From NCBI GenBank assembly GCA_903885665.1, contig CAISJL010000064.1, positions 17,268 through 81,267 of the forward strand: a DNA stretch of 64,000 nucleotides, given 5' to 3'. Shown here piece after piece: positions 56,074 to 64,000 of the stretch. The translations under genes were made by a program, and so were the position numbers. The notes beneath the pieces are model-generated. The model saw only the letters and a program-made list of their open reading frames with translations, did not search any database and was not told the DNA's origin. The DNA is from an uncultured beta proteobacterium. Lineage in GTDB: Bacteria > Pseudomonadota > Gammaproteobacteria > Burkholderiales > SG8-41. Positions within the stretch are counted from its first letter, which is position 1, and each line of letters opens with the position of its first letter.

Positions 56074-56775
56074 TTGATGTTTGATAGTAATCATGCGCAA
56101 GCAGCAACAGATGTATTTTTGGCAATTCAGACGCGACGTTCAGTCCGCGCATATACACCACAATTGGTGTCACCAGAAGTATTGCTAGAGGTGATTGATG
56201 CCGGACGTCACGCGCCCAGTGGTTCTAACTTACAGCCCTGGCAAGTGTATGTGTTAACGGGGCAAACCCTGCAACGCGTGAGTGCTGCGATTCAACGGGC
56301 TTTTTTATCAGAGGAGCCCGGGCATCAGCGCGACTATGCGTACTACACCGAGCAAATTGTTGAACCCTATCTCTCACGTCGCCGTGCGTGTGGCTGGGGT
56401 TTGTATCAGACGTTGGGCATAGGTCGCGGCGACCATGAGAAGTCGCGCGCTTATCGGGCGCGGAACTATAATTTTTTTGGCGCGCCAGTTGGTCTAGTAT
56501 TTACGATCGATCGTGACTTAGAGCGGGGTAGTTGGTTAGATTACGGCATGTTCATGCAGACATTGATGTTGGCAGCACGGGCGCGCGGGCTGCACACTTG
56601 TGCTGAAGCATCGATTGCTAGTTTTCCTGATATTGTGCGGCGTGAGTTGGCGATCACGCATGATCAGGTTGTGGTCGCGGGTATGGCCATGGGGTATGCA
56701 GATGAAACTGCAGTGGTGAATCAGTTTCAGCCGCAACGGATTGCGGTTGAGGAATACGCTCGGTTTTTAGATTGA
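56074..56775 (+). CDS. Nitroreductase family protein
   Basis: AIQTRRSVRAYTPQLVSPEVLLEVIDAGRHAPSGSNLQPWQVYVLTG; VVAGMAMGYAD. Confidence 0.93.
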   Translation: MMFDSNHAQAATDVFLAIQTRRSVRAYTPQLVSPEVLLEVIDAGRHAPSGSNLQPWQVYVLTGQTLQRVSAAIQRAFLSEEPGHQRDYAYYTEQIVEPYLSRRRACGWGLYQTLGIGRGDHEKSRAYRARNYNFFGAPVGLVFTIDRDLERGSWLDYGMFMQTLMLAARARGLHTCAEASIASFPDIVRRELAITHDQVVVAGMAMGYADETAVVNQFQPQRIAVEEYARFLD

Positions 56776-56880
56776 ACGAATCAGATTAAAAGAATCGGAT
56801 TAAAAGAATCAGATTGAAGGATTTAGACTGAACTATTTGGATTGAATGATTTGGATTGAATGATTTGGATTGAATGATTT
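56769..56880. repeat. 14-bp tandem repeat, 8 units, beginning inside the nitroreductase stop region
   Basis: AGATTGAACGAATC AGATTAAAAGAATC GGATTAAAAGAATC AGATTGAAGGATTT AGACTGAACTATTT then GGATTGAATGATTT x3. Confidence 0.93.
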
Positions 56881-56906
56881 AGATTGTACAAAACTGGCGA
56901 GCTCGA

Positions 56907-57500
56907 CTAGTTGCGTCGCCCTGTCCACGCCCGAATCAGTAAGTAGCCACCGACCATCCCGCCTAAGTGCGCAAAGTGAGCAACGCCGGCCATGGTGCCT
57001 GTGACACCAAAGAATAATTCTGCAGCACCATACAAGGATACAAAAACCCATGCCGGCATGGGGATCGGTGGAAACAGCGGAATGATTTTATGGTGGGGAA
57101 ACAGCATGCCGTAGGCGAGCAGCAATCCAAAGACCCCACCCGATGCGCCAACTGTAGGAATGGCAGGGCCTTGGGTGACGAGTGCAAATAGCAGTTGCAC
57201 GATGGCGGCCGAGAATACGCACCCTATGTAATACAGCAGAAAGCGGCGCTCGCCAAAGACTCGTTCCAAGTGTTCGCCAAACATATACAAAGCGAACATA
57301 TTAAACGCAAGGTGAAAGATGTCGCCGTGTAAGAACCCATAGGTAACGACTTGCCAAGGCCAGAACCGCACATCGTATTCGATGGGTGTTTCGAGTGGCC
57401 ATAAGGCTAGCCAGCGGATAAGGGCATCGCCTGCTATCCATTGCAGTGCAAAGCCGCAAATGTTGGCAAATAGCAGGATGCGGGTGACAGAATTAAGCAT
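56907..57500 (-). CDS. Rhomboid family intramembrane serine protease
   Basis: FHLAFNMFALYMFGEHLERVFGERRFLLYYIGCVFSA; VGASGGVFGLLLAYGMLFP; HFAHLGGMVGGYLL. Confidence 0.93.
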   Translation of the reverse strand: MLNSVTRILLFANICGFALQWIAGDALIRWLALWPLETPIEYDVRFWPWQVVTYGFLHGDIFHLAFNMFALYMFGEHLERVFGERRFLLYYIGCVFSAAIVQLLFALVTQGPAIPTVGASGGVFGLLLAYGMLFPHHKIIPLFPPIPMPAWVFVSLYGAAELFFGVTGTMAGVAHFAHLGGMVGGYLLIRAWTGRRN

Positions 57501-57760
57501 GGCCGCATAGTACTACGAATTGACCAGTGTGCGAACGTGGCATCACAGCACCCGATATGCCTATAGGTGTCCATATATATCGATATACACCCATATTACA
57601 TATATAACCCCATATACCCACATATACCCGAAAATCCTCATCATTGAGCGTGCTGTGGCATGCCGCGTACCAAGACAGTGGTTTCGCACAGTGATTTTTA
57701 GAATCATGCGCTGAAAAGCATTCTGAGGAATGCCAGGTGAGGCGTGCTGGCTGATGAATA

Positions 57761-58912
57761 CTAGAGGGCGCTTAACACCGGCGGTAGTAGAGGCGTGAGC
57801 TTGCTGCGCTCTGCAGTTGCGCTGCCATTGAGTGCGTAACCGAGAAGCTTGCCGTCAGCCCCCATAAACAAGGATTTAACCCCTTCGCTGGAGGCCTCGA
57901 TTTGCCATTCGCCAACTGCACCTGCGGCCGGTGGTGAGACGATGGTGGGGCATGCGGGTGTTTTGACCATCACGGGCATGGCTGGAAATACTGTTGCTGT
58001 GTGCTTGTCATTGAGTGTTTGTGCTAGCGCACGCATTGCATTCATGATCGGCATGACATAGGGCAAGACCAAGCCTTCTATTTCAGCGCAATCGCCTAGT
58101 GCGTAGACGTTTGGCGCATTGGTCTCTAAGTGTCGGTTCACGACAATCCCACGGTTTACAGTGATGCCTGATTGAGCAGCTAGTGCAGTGCGAGGCTTTA
58201 AGCCTACGGCTGATAGCACGAGGTCTGTCTCTAAGGTGTGTTGATTGGCAAGGGTGACGGTATATCCAGACGCGTTGTTGTTGATGCTGGCAACGCTTGT
58301 GCCTAAGTGGAAATTGACGCCGAGGCCGCTCAACTTTTCTTGGAGGTGGCTGCTACCCGCTGGAGGGAGTAGTCGACCCAGAGCTTGGGGTGCTAAGTCG
58401 ATTAGGTCGACTTGATAACCAGCAACGGCTAAGTCGTTGGCAAACTCACAACCAATTAAGCCAGCACCAATAATGGCAATGCGTTTTTTCTGTTCAATGC
58501 GTTGCCGAAATTCTGTGTATTCATCTAAATCATTGACGGTGAATACATCGGCGGCACCATCGCCGGTAAGCGGCAACTGAATTTGATCTGCACCGAGGGC
58601 CAATACTAATTTGGAATAGGCCAGACGCTCCTCGCCAATATGCAATGTTTGCGTGGCGGTATCGATATGTTCGACTGTGGTGTGGGGACGCACGGTGGCG
58701 TTGAGTTGGATTGCCATTTGCTCGGGGCTATTGAGCGCGATGGCTGCGGGCTCTTTTTTTGCAGATAAGGCATTTGATAGCATGGGCTTTGAGTAGAAGC
58801 GGCCGCTATCCGTTGCAATAATGGTTATCGCTATTTCAGGATTTAATTTCCGTAATTCTTTAGCAGTGTTATAGCCGGCTAAACCTGCGCCAATAATGAT
58901 GATAGAGTTCAT
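57761..58912 (-). CDS. FAD-dependent rubredoxin reductase-like oxidoreductase
   Basis: IIIIGAGLAGYNTAKELRKLNPEIAITIIATDSGRFYSKPMLSNAL; RIAIIGAGLIGCEFANDLA; VYALGDCAEI. Confidence 0.88.
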   Translation of the reverse strand: MNSIIIIGAGLAGYNTAKELRKLNPEIAITIIATDSGRFYSKPMLSNALSAKKEPAAIALNSPEQMAIQLNATVRPHTTVEHIDTATQTLHIGEERLAYSKLVLALGADQIQLPLTGDGAADVFTVNDLDEYTEFRQRIEQKKRIAIIGAGLIGCEFANDLAVAGYQVDLIDLAPQALGRLLPPAGSSHLQEKLSGLGVNFHLGTSVASINNNASGYTVTLANQHTLETDLVLSAVGLKPRTALAAQSGITVNRGIVVNRHLETNAPNVYALGDCAEIEGLVLPYVMPIMNAMRALAQTLNDKHTATVFPAMPVMVKTPACPTIVSPPAAGAVGEWQIEASSEGVKSLFMGADGKLLGYALNGSATAERSKLTPLLPPVLSAL

Positions 58913-59046
58913 GGTGTGCTCGAAGTCAATAAGACGCGTATGGTATCAAAGTCCGGCGGTCAGACAAAATCATTGTGGCGCTGTAGTGTGGCACTCTAGT
59001 GTGATGCTGTAGTTTGGAGCGACTACAGCATCACAGATCGCCACCA

Positions 59047-59229
59047 TTAAGCGACTTTGAGAGTCATTTCAAAATCAGCCTTGGCGACACCACAATCTGG
59101 GCAAGTCCAGTTGTCAGGGATATCAGACCAACGTATACCAGCGGCAATCCCATGCTCTGGATCGCCGATGGCTTCATTGTAGATGTAACCACAGACAATA
59201 CATTCCCATACTTGTAATGATGAATTCAT
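59047..59229 (-). CDS. Rubredoxin
   Basis: MNSSLQVWECIVCGYIYNEAIGDPEHGIAAGIRWSDIPDNWTCPDCGVAKADFEM (CxxCG...CPDCG). Confidence 0.96.
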   Translation of the reverse strand: MNSSLQVWECIVCGYIYNEAIGDPEHGIAAGIRWSDIPDNWTCPDCGVAKADFEMTLKVA

Positions 59230-59239
59230 GTGAATGCTC

Positions 59240-59716
59240 CTAGGCGTTGACCCGCGCCAAAGTGGCACGGTAGTGGTTGGCATGACGTTCTTCTACTTTT
59301 GCTAGGGCCGCAAAGCGTTTGGCAGCTTTAGCCAGTGTTTGTTGAAAGCGATCAGCGTGCGCTCTAGACTCAGCAATTTGCTCGTCTAACTCTTTGACCG
59401 CGATTTGGTTGCCTTCCTTTTCAGCCAAGTGGCGAAACTGTGGATACATTTCGGTGTATTCGTAGGTTTCACCGGCAATGGCCATATCAAGCACTTTAGC
59501 GGGATTTAACTCGCTCGCAGGGTAGAGCAAGTCCAGGTGTCCTAGTGCATGTTGCACTTCTTGGGCTGCAGTCTCTTCAAACACCTTGGCGGTTTCTTCG
59601 TCGCCGTGGGCGCGACTGATGCGCGCGAAATACAAATACTTAATATGCGCCATCGACTCTCCGGCGAACGCTGCTTCGATATTTTTGATCGTGATTGATT
59701 CGGGTTTCATCATCAT
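59240..59716 (-). CDS. Rubrerythrin (ferritin-like diiron domain only)
   Basis: NIEAAFAGESMAHIKYLYFARISRAHGDEETAKVFEETAAQEVQHALGHLDLL; no C-terminal rubredoxin domain. Confidence 0.9.
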   Translation of the reverse strand: MMMKPESITIKNIEAAFAGESMAHIKYLYFARISRAHGDEETAKVFEETAAQEVQHALGHLDLLYPASELNPAKVLDMAIAGETYEYTEMYPQFRHLAEKEGNQIAVKELDEQIAESRAHADRFQQTLAKAAKRFAALAKVEERHANHYRATLARVNA

Positions 59717-59895
59717 CTCCTAGTTGATTTACACAACGCATTGGGTAACGCGTGAAGGCAATGATAGAGATGAGGAGGGTGTGAATCTAATTGATTGTCA
59801 CTAGCGCAGTGATAGCCCTAGGCTATTGCGCTGCCAGTGGCAGTGCATATTAAATAACTATATGATTTTAAATAATTTTATATGATTTTAAATTA

Positions 59896-60834
59896 TTAAA
59901 TACTTTTATTGGCGCTATAGGGAGCGCTTTTCATTTCGCATGCAGCTACCGCTGCACGTAATGTATCTAAAATCAAGGCGTGTGGAAAACCCGAGCGGTA
60001 GGCCAGCACGACTTGTCGATCAGGTGCGGGTGCCGAGAAGGGGATGTAACGTAGCAAGTCATTGGTATGGCGGGTGGCGGGCACCGCAGAAGATGGCAAT
60101 ACGGTAAGCCCCATGCCAGAGGCAACCATTAAGCGAATGGTTTCCAGGGAGGACCCTGCTACGGTTTTCTGAAGTGAGCCAGGGCTGCCAACTGCCCGAT
60201 TTAATGCCGGACAAGCATCGAGAATGTGATCTCGGAAGCAATGTCCGGTGCCCAGTAGTAGTAATTGTTCATTGGCGAGCTCTTCGGCTGCAATGGTCTT
60301 GCGTTTGGCCCAAGCATGAGTCTTTGCCAAAGTGACCACAAACGGCTCGTCGTAGAGCGCAATGGTTTTGATGCCAGTGCTATCAAAGGGCAGTGCGAGA
60401 ATAGCTACATCAATGTCTCCGCTCTTTAATAGGTCGATCAGGACATGTGTGTAATTCTCTTCGAGAATAAGCGGCATGGCAGGGGCGCGTTGATGCAATA
60501 TGGGGACTAGTCGCGGTAATAAATAAGGTGCGATGGTGAAGATAATACCTAAGCGGAGTGGTCCATCCAGTGGGTCGCGCGCGGCGCGCGCAATGGTTTT
60601 TATTTTTTGGGCTTCAGCTAGGGTTATTTCAGCTTGTTGAATGACTAATTGCCCTGCTGGCGTGACGGTGATGTCTGGGTTGCCACGTTCAAATAAGGCG
60701 ATGCCGAGTTCATCTTCTAGTTTTTTAACGGCAATTGACAGCGTAGGCTGACTGACAAAACAAGCATCTGCAGCACGACCAAAATGCCGCTCTCGTGCCA
60801 CGGCAATAATATAGCGAAGTTCAGTGAGTGTCAT
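59896..60834 (-). CDS. oxyR: OxyR-like LysR family regulator
   Basis: TLTELRYIIAVARERHFGRAADACFVSQPTLSIAVKKLEDELG; redox Cys signature LLLGTGHCFRDHILDACP. Confidence 0.88.
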   Translation of the reverse strand: MTLTELRYIIAVARERHFGRAADACFVSQPTLSIAVKKLEDELGIALFERGNPDITVTPAGQLVIQQAEITLAEAQKIKTIARAARDPLDGPLRLGIIFTIAPYLLPRLVPILHQRAPAMPLILEENYTHVLIDLLKSGDIDVAILALPFDSTGIKTIALYDEPFVVTLAKTHAWAKRKTIAAEELANEQLLLLGTGHCFRDHILDACPALNRAVGSPGSLQKTVAGSSLETIRLMVASGMGLTVLPSSAVPATRHTNDLLRYIPFSAPAPDRQVVLAYRSGFPHALILDTLRAAVAACEMKSAPYSANKSI

Positions 60835-60875
60835 AACAGTGCGCTAGTAGACGATGAAGAACGGTTTGACGCAGT

Positions 60876-61604
60876 TTATTTGTATTTCTTGGTCATCAGA
60901 TCGGCGACGCTGATGCCAGCGTCGATATCTGCTTTACGTTTGGAGTCGCCAGCATCGATTTTGAGTGCGACTTCTAATACCTGCGCAGCTTTATCATGGG
61001 GAATGATCGCAACGCCAGCATCATCTGCACACACAATATCACCGGGTCTGACAGCAACACCACATATTTGCACTGTGCCGTTGACTTCGACTGTTTGCAT
61101 GCGCCACTTGCCGGTGATCGGGGTGAAGCCTTTGCACCACACTGGCCAATCCATGGTGCGGTATTGATCGGGGTCGCGCACTGTTGCATCGACAATAGCA
61201 CCGATAAATCCTTGGCGTTTGGCAATGGTTGCTGATTGACCGCCCATGTTGGAGCAGCCCATGACCCCTTCGATGACTAGAACATCGCCGTGTTCGGCGA
61301 GGTTGTGCGCTTCAGTCTCGCCTTGAGTGTTGATTTTATCTTGTGCAGCTTTGTGAGTCTGGACGTCACGGGCAATATTACGCACGGTTACTGCAGGGCC
61401 AACGATGCGCTTGCCTAAATTCACTGGTGGCAACACATAGCCAGGAATGAGCGCCACAATGCCTAGCTCATCGCAGGCATCTGAGAGCGTACCGGTTAAG
61501 TCGATGAGATTACGGAGGCTATCTAAAATGGCTGTCGGAACGCGGGGGATTTCAAGGGTGCGAATCGCTTCACGTGGTAGCCGACCTAGGGTTGTTTTAG
61601 CCAT
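60876..61604 (-). CDS. RraA-family protein (HMG/CHA aldolase-like)
   Basis: LTGTLSDACDELG...GPAVTVRNIARD...GDVLVIEGVMGCSNMGGQSATIAKRQGFIGAIVDATVRDPDQY; CADDAGVAIIP. Confidence 0.87.
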   Translation of the reverse strand: MAKTTLGRLPREAIRTLEIPRVPTAILDSLRNLIDLTGTLSDACDELGIVALIPGYVLPPVNLGKRIVGPAVTVRNIARDVQTHKAAQDKINTQGETEAHNLAEHGDVLVIEGVMGCSNMGGQSATIAKRQGFIGAIVDATVRDPDQYRTMDWPVWCKGFTPITGKWRMQTVEVNGTVQICGVAVRPGDIVCADDAGVAIIPHDKAAQVLEVALKIDAGDSKRKADIDAGISVADLMTKKYK

Positions 61605-61667
61605 TGTCTTGTCCTTTTGCGAAAAATAAAATAGTAAAAATAGTAAATTTAGGGTTGCGCGTCATTA

Positions 61668-61731
61668 CGGTTGAGATATTTTAGGATTGAGATATTTTAG
61701 AGTTGAGCGTTTTTAGGATTAAGCATCTCAA
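61668..61731. repeat. 16-bp tandem repeat, 4 units
   Basis: CGGTTGAGATATTTTA GGATTGAGATATTTTA GAGTTGAGCGTTTTTA GGATTAAGCATCTCAA. Confidence 0.88.
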
Positions 61732-61741
61732 TGAATCATGG

Positions 61742-64000
61742 TTAGCCGCAAGTGCCGGTATAGCCGCAAGCGGTGCAATAATCACAACCGTCTTTACGGA
61801 TCATGGTTAGATTGCCGCACTCAGGGCAGCGCCCACCTTTCATCACGCGTGGACCTTGATTGTCATTGTTTTGTGGGGTCTCGAGAATGCCCATTTGCGT
61901 TAGGGGTGCACCATCAGCGTCTAGAATACCCAGCATTTGATAGCGATGCAGAATCAATCTGGCTAAATAAGCAATTGTCGAGGGGAAGGTCGATTGTTGT
62001 CTGATGCCAGGCACAAACGCCATGAAGTCGCCCAGTGGCTCGGGAAAGTCTAAAAGCTTTTTCAACTTCATGCCTATCCATGCCGGATCCATGACTCGCA
62101 TGTCGAGAGATAAAATTTTACTCAAGCCATCGAGTGCGCGTGGATACTCACCAGATAGCCACATCGAGTAGGGGCGTGTGACGCTGGGATGTTGTTCTGA
62201 ATTGGGGAGAGTGATTTCTTTAAGACCTAAAACAAAATCATCACCAGTACGCGGATTAAGAATGTCGACAGTCCAAGACATCGTGCCATCGGTTCCAGTC
62301 TTAGGTTCTTTAAGTGAGAACATGGCATCTAAAACCGGGGTTTCAGATTGCCCAAATAAAGGGGTGCCGGGGTTGGTGAGGCCGCCGAGTTGATCAACGC
62401 GCCAGCGCACCACTTGGGCGAATGCGGCTACCACTGAGGGCATACGTTTGGTCTCGCCATTCGGTGGGAAGGCCATATCAAAGGGCTCGTCACCGCCAGC
62501 TTTTGCGAGAGTATCCAGTTTTAATTGTAGCCAACTCGGGTCGCTTGCCCGCATATCCATAGATAAAGTTTTAGCCACTGCACCTAAGCCGCGCGGTTGT
62601 TCGCTGCCATTCACCCATACTTCAAACGCATGGGGTTGAAGGTGTTCAACATGCCCCACAAATACCGCAAACGCGCCGTGGGGGTGTTCAATCATATAAG
62701 TCCATGCAGGGTTGCCAGCAGTCATGGCCGGGCGACTAGGCCAACGGAGGCTGGATAAGACTGGGGCTGGTAGGGTTTGTATGCGTATGCGACGATTCAC
62801 ATCATCAATCCGAAAATCTTGCGGCGCTTTGTCTTTTTCAGAGCCGGAAGGGGTGACTGATAATACCGAGCCTAAGATGCCATTAGGGCGGTAGGTGGCT
62901 AGACCTTTGAGGCCAGATTGCCAAGCCCTGAAATAGAGATCTTGAAAATCGGCATAGGGGTAATCTTCAGGAACATTAACGGTTTTAGAAATGCTGGTAT
63001 CGACAAACGGTGCAACAGCAGCAACCATTGATTCATGCGCGTGAGCTGAGATTTCAAGTGCCGTGACGAACCATTCTGGTAACTGGGTGGTATTGCCGCC
63101 CATGGCACGCCATAGACGCCATGCGTGATCCTCTACAGCAAATTCACGCATGGTATTGTCAGGCATACGTTTCTTGCGTGTGTAGGTCCAAGAAAAAGGC
63201 GGCTCGATACCGTTGGAGGCATTATCGGCAAAGGCCAGGCTGATGGTGCCAGTCGGTGCGATGGATAGTAGATGGCTATTACGAATACCATGTTTGCGGA
63301 TTTGTTGCTTGACCTCGTCGGGTAGGCGTGCAGCAAAGCTCGAACCGGATAAGTAGAGATCGGCATTAAATAAAGGAAATGCACCGCGTTCGCGCGCGAG
63401 GTTGGCTGAAGCGATGTAAGCGTGATCGCGTAGTGCAGCGGAGATGTCTGCTGCCATTTGGCGGGCCTCTTCGGTATCGTAGCGTTTGCGTAGCATGATT
63501 AATGCGTCACCAAGCCCGGTGAATCCCAAGCCTACGCGGCGTTTTGCATTTGCCTCAGCGAGCTGTTGTGGCAGCGGCCAAGCAGTCACATCCAGTACGT
63601 TGTCGAGCATACGAACGGCAACTGTCACCACTTGCTCGAAGTGTTTGTAGTCAAAGCTTGCGTTCTCAGCAAACGGATTGCGTACAAAGCGAGTGAGGTC
63701 AACCGAACCTAAGCAGCAGCAGCCGTAAGGTGGCAGTGGTTGTTCTGCGCAAGGATTGGTAGCTTCGATGCTTTCGCAGTAGTTAAGGTTGTTATCACGA
63801 TTCATGCGATCTAAGAACAATATGCCAGGTTCTGCATGATCATAGGTTGAACGCATAATTTGCTCCCAAAGCTCGCTGGCGGGGAGTTTGCGATAGACCC
63901 ATTGCCCATCGTCGCGTTGCCACGCGCCATTGCCTAACTGTTGTGCATTGGGTTTGGCGCGATGCACGAGTTCAACGTCTAAATTTTTGGACACAGCTTC
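61742..64000 (-). CDS. nrdJ: Adenosylcobalamin-dependent (class II) ribonucleoside-diphosphate reductase, C-terminal portion, 5' end outside window
   Basis: NPCAEQPLPPYGCCCLGSVDLTRFV; SIAPTGTISLAFADNASNGIEPPFSWTYTRKKRMPD; C-terminal CPECGNLTMIRKDGCDYCTACGYTGTCG; open to window edge. Confidence 0.9.
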   Translation of the reverse strand, partial: EAVSKNLDVELVHRAKPNAQQLGNGAWQRDDGQWVYRKLPASELWEQIMRSTYDHAEPGILFLDRMNRDNNLNYCESIEATNPCAEQPLPPYGCCCLGSVDLTRFVRNPFAENASFDYKHFEQVVTVAVRMLDNVLDVTAWPLPQQLAEANAKRRVGLGFTGLGDALIMLRKRYDTEEARQMAADISAALRDHAYIASANLARERGAFPLFNADLYLSGSSFAARLPDEVKQQIRKHGIRNSHLLSIAPTGTISLAFADNASNGIEPPFSWTYTRKKRMPDNTMREFAVEDHAWRLWRAMGGNTTQLPEWFVTALEISAHAHESMVAAVAPFVDTSISKTVNVPEDYPYADFQDLYFRAWQSGLKGLATYRPNGILGSVLSVTPSGSEKDKAPQDFRIDDVNRRIRIQTLPAPVLSSLRWPSRPAMTAGNPAWTYMIEHPHGAFAVFVGHVEHLQPHAFEVWVNGSEQPRGLGAVAKTLSMDMRASDPSWLQLKLDTLAKAGGDEPFDMAFPPNGETKRMPSVVAAFAQVVRWRVDQLGGLTNPGTPLFGQSETPVLDAMFSLKEPKTGTDGTMSWTVDILNPRTGDDFVLGLKEITLPNSEQHPSVTRPYSMWLSGEYPRALDGLSKILSLDMRVMDPAWIGMKLKKLLDFPEPLGDFMAFVPGIRQQSTFPSTIAYLARLILHRYQMLGILDADGAPLTQMGILETPQNNDNQGPRVMKGGRCPECGNLTMIRKDGCDYCTACGYTGTCG

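Noticed and set aside
44911-61731. Tandem arrays as CRISPR arrays
   Set aside because: Units are directly adjacent with no unique spacers, and no cas genes are present.

Overview
This 64 kb stretch is dense bacterial chromosome. Gene content is beta-proteobacterial (Burkholderiales-like), inferred only from the families present. I found no rRNA or tRNA genes, CRISPR arrays, phage or IS elements. Main content: (1) a phosphate-stress and lipid-remodelling neighbourhood at 0.4-6 kb: phoX-like phosphatase, BtaA/DUF3419, a coupled acyltransferase-like protein and a PlcP/LpxH-like phosphoesterase, with 11-bp-period Pho-box-like repeats; (2) an RND efflux pair; (3) a homodimeric PDH-E1-type gene divergent from an Lrp/AsnC regulator; (4) infA and csp, GST, hydrolases and hrpA; (5) a catabolic island at 26-45 kb rich in Bug/TctC solute receptors, with acyl-CoA dehydrogenase, ADP-forming acyl-CoA synthetase, MmgE/PrpD, SDR and HIBADH-like genes; (6) an OxyR-rubrerythrin-rubredoxin-rubredoxin reductase cluster; (7) the C-terminal part of a class II ribonucleotide reductase. 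The strongest finding is a probable selenoprotein gene at 31700-33442 (-). Two ORFs listed separately are in the same frame, split by one TGA inside a U-G-S-C motif, and a bSECIS-like hairpin starts 4 nt after the TGA with its apical loop 17 nt downstream. The window also holds 11 Bug receptors with no TctA/TctB, and at least eight unrelated short intergenic tandem-repeat arrays.
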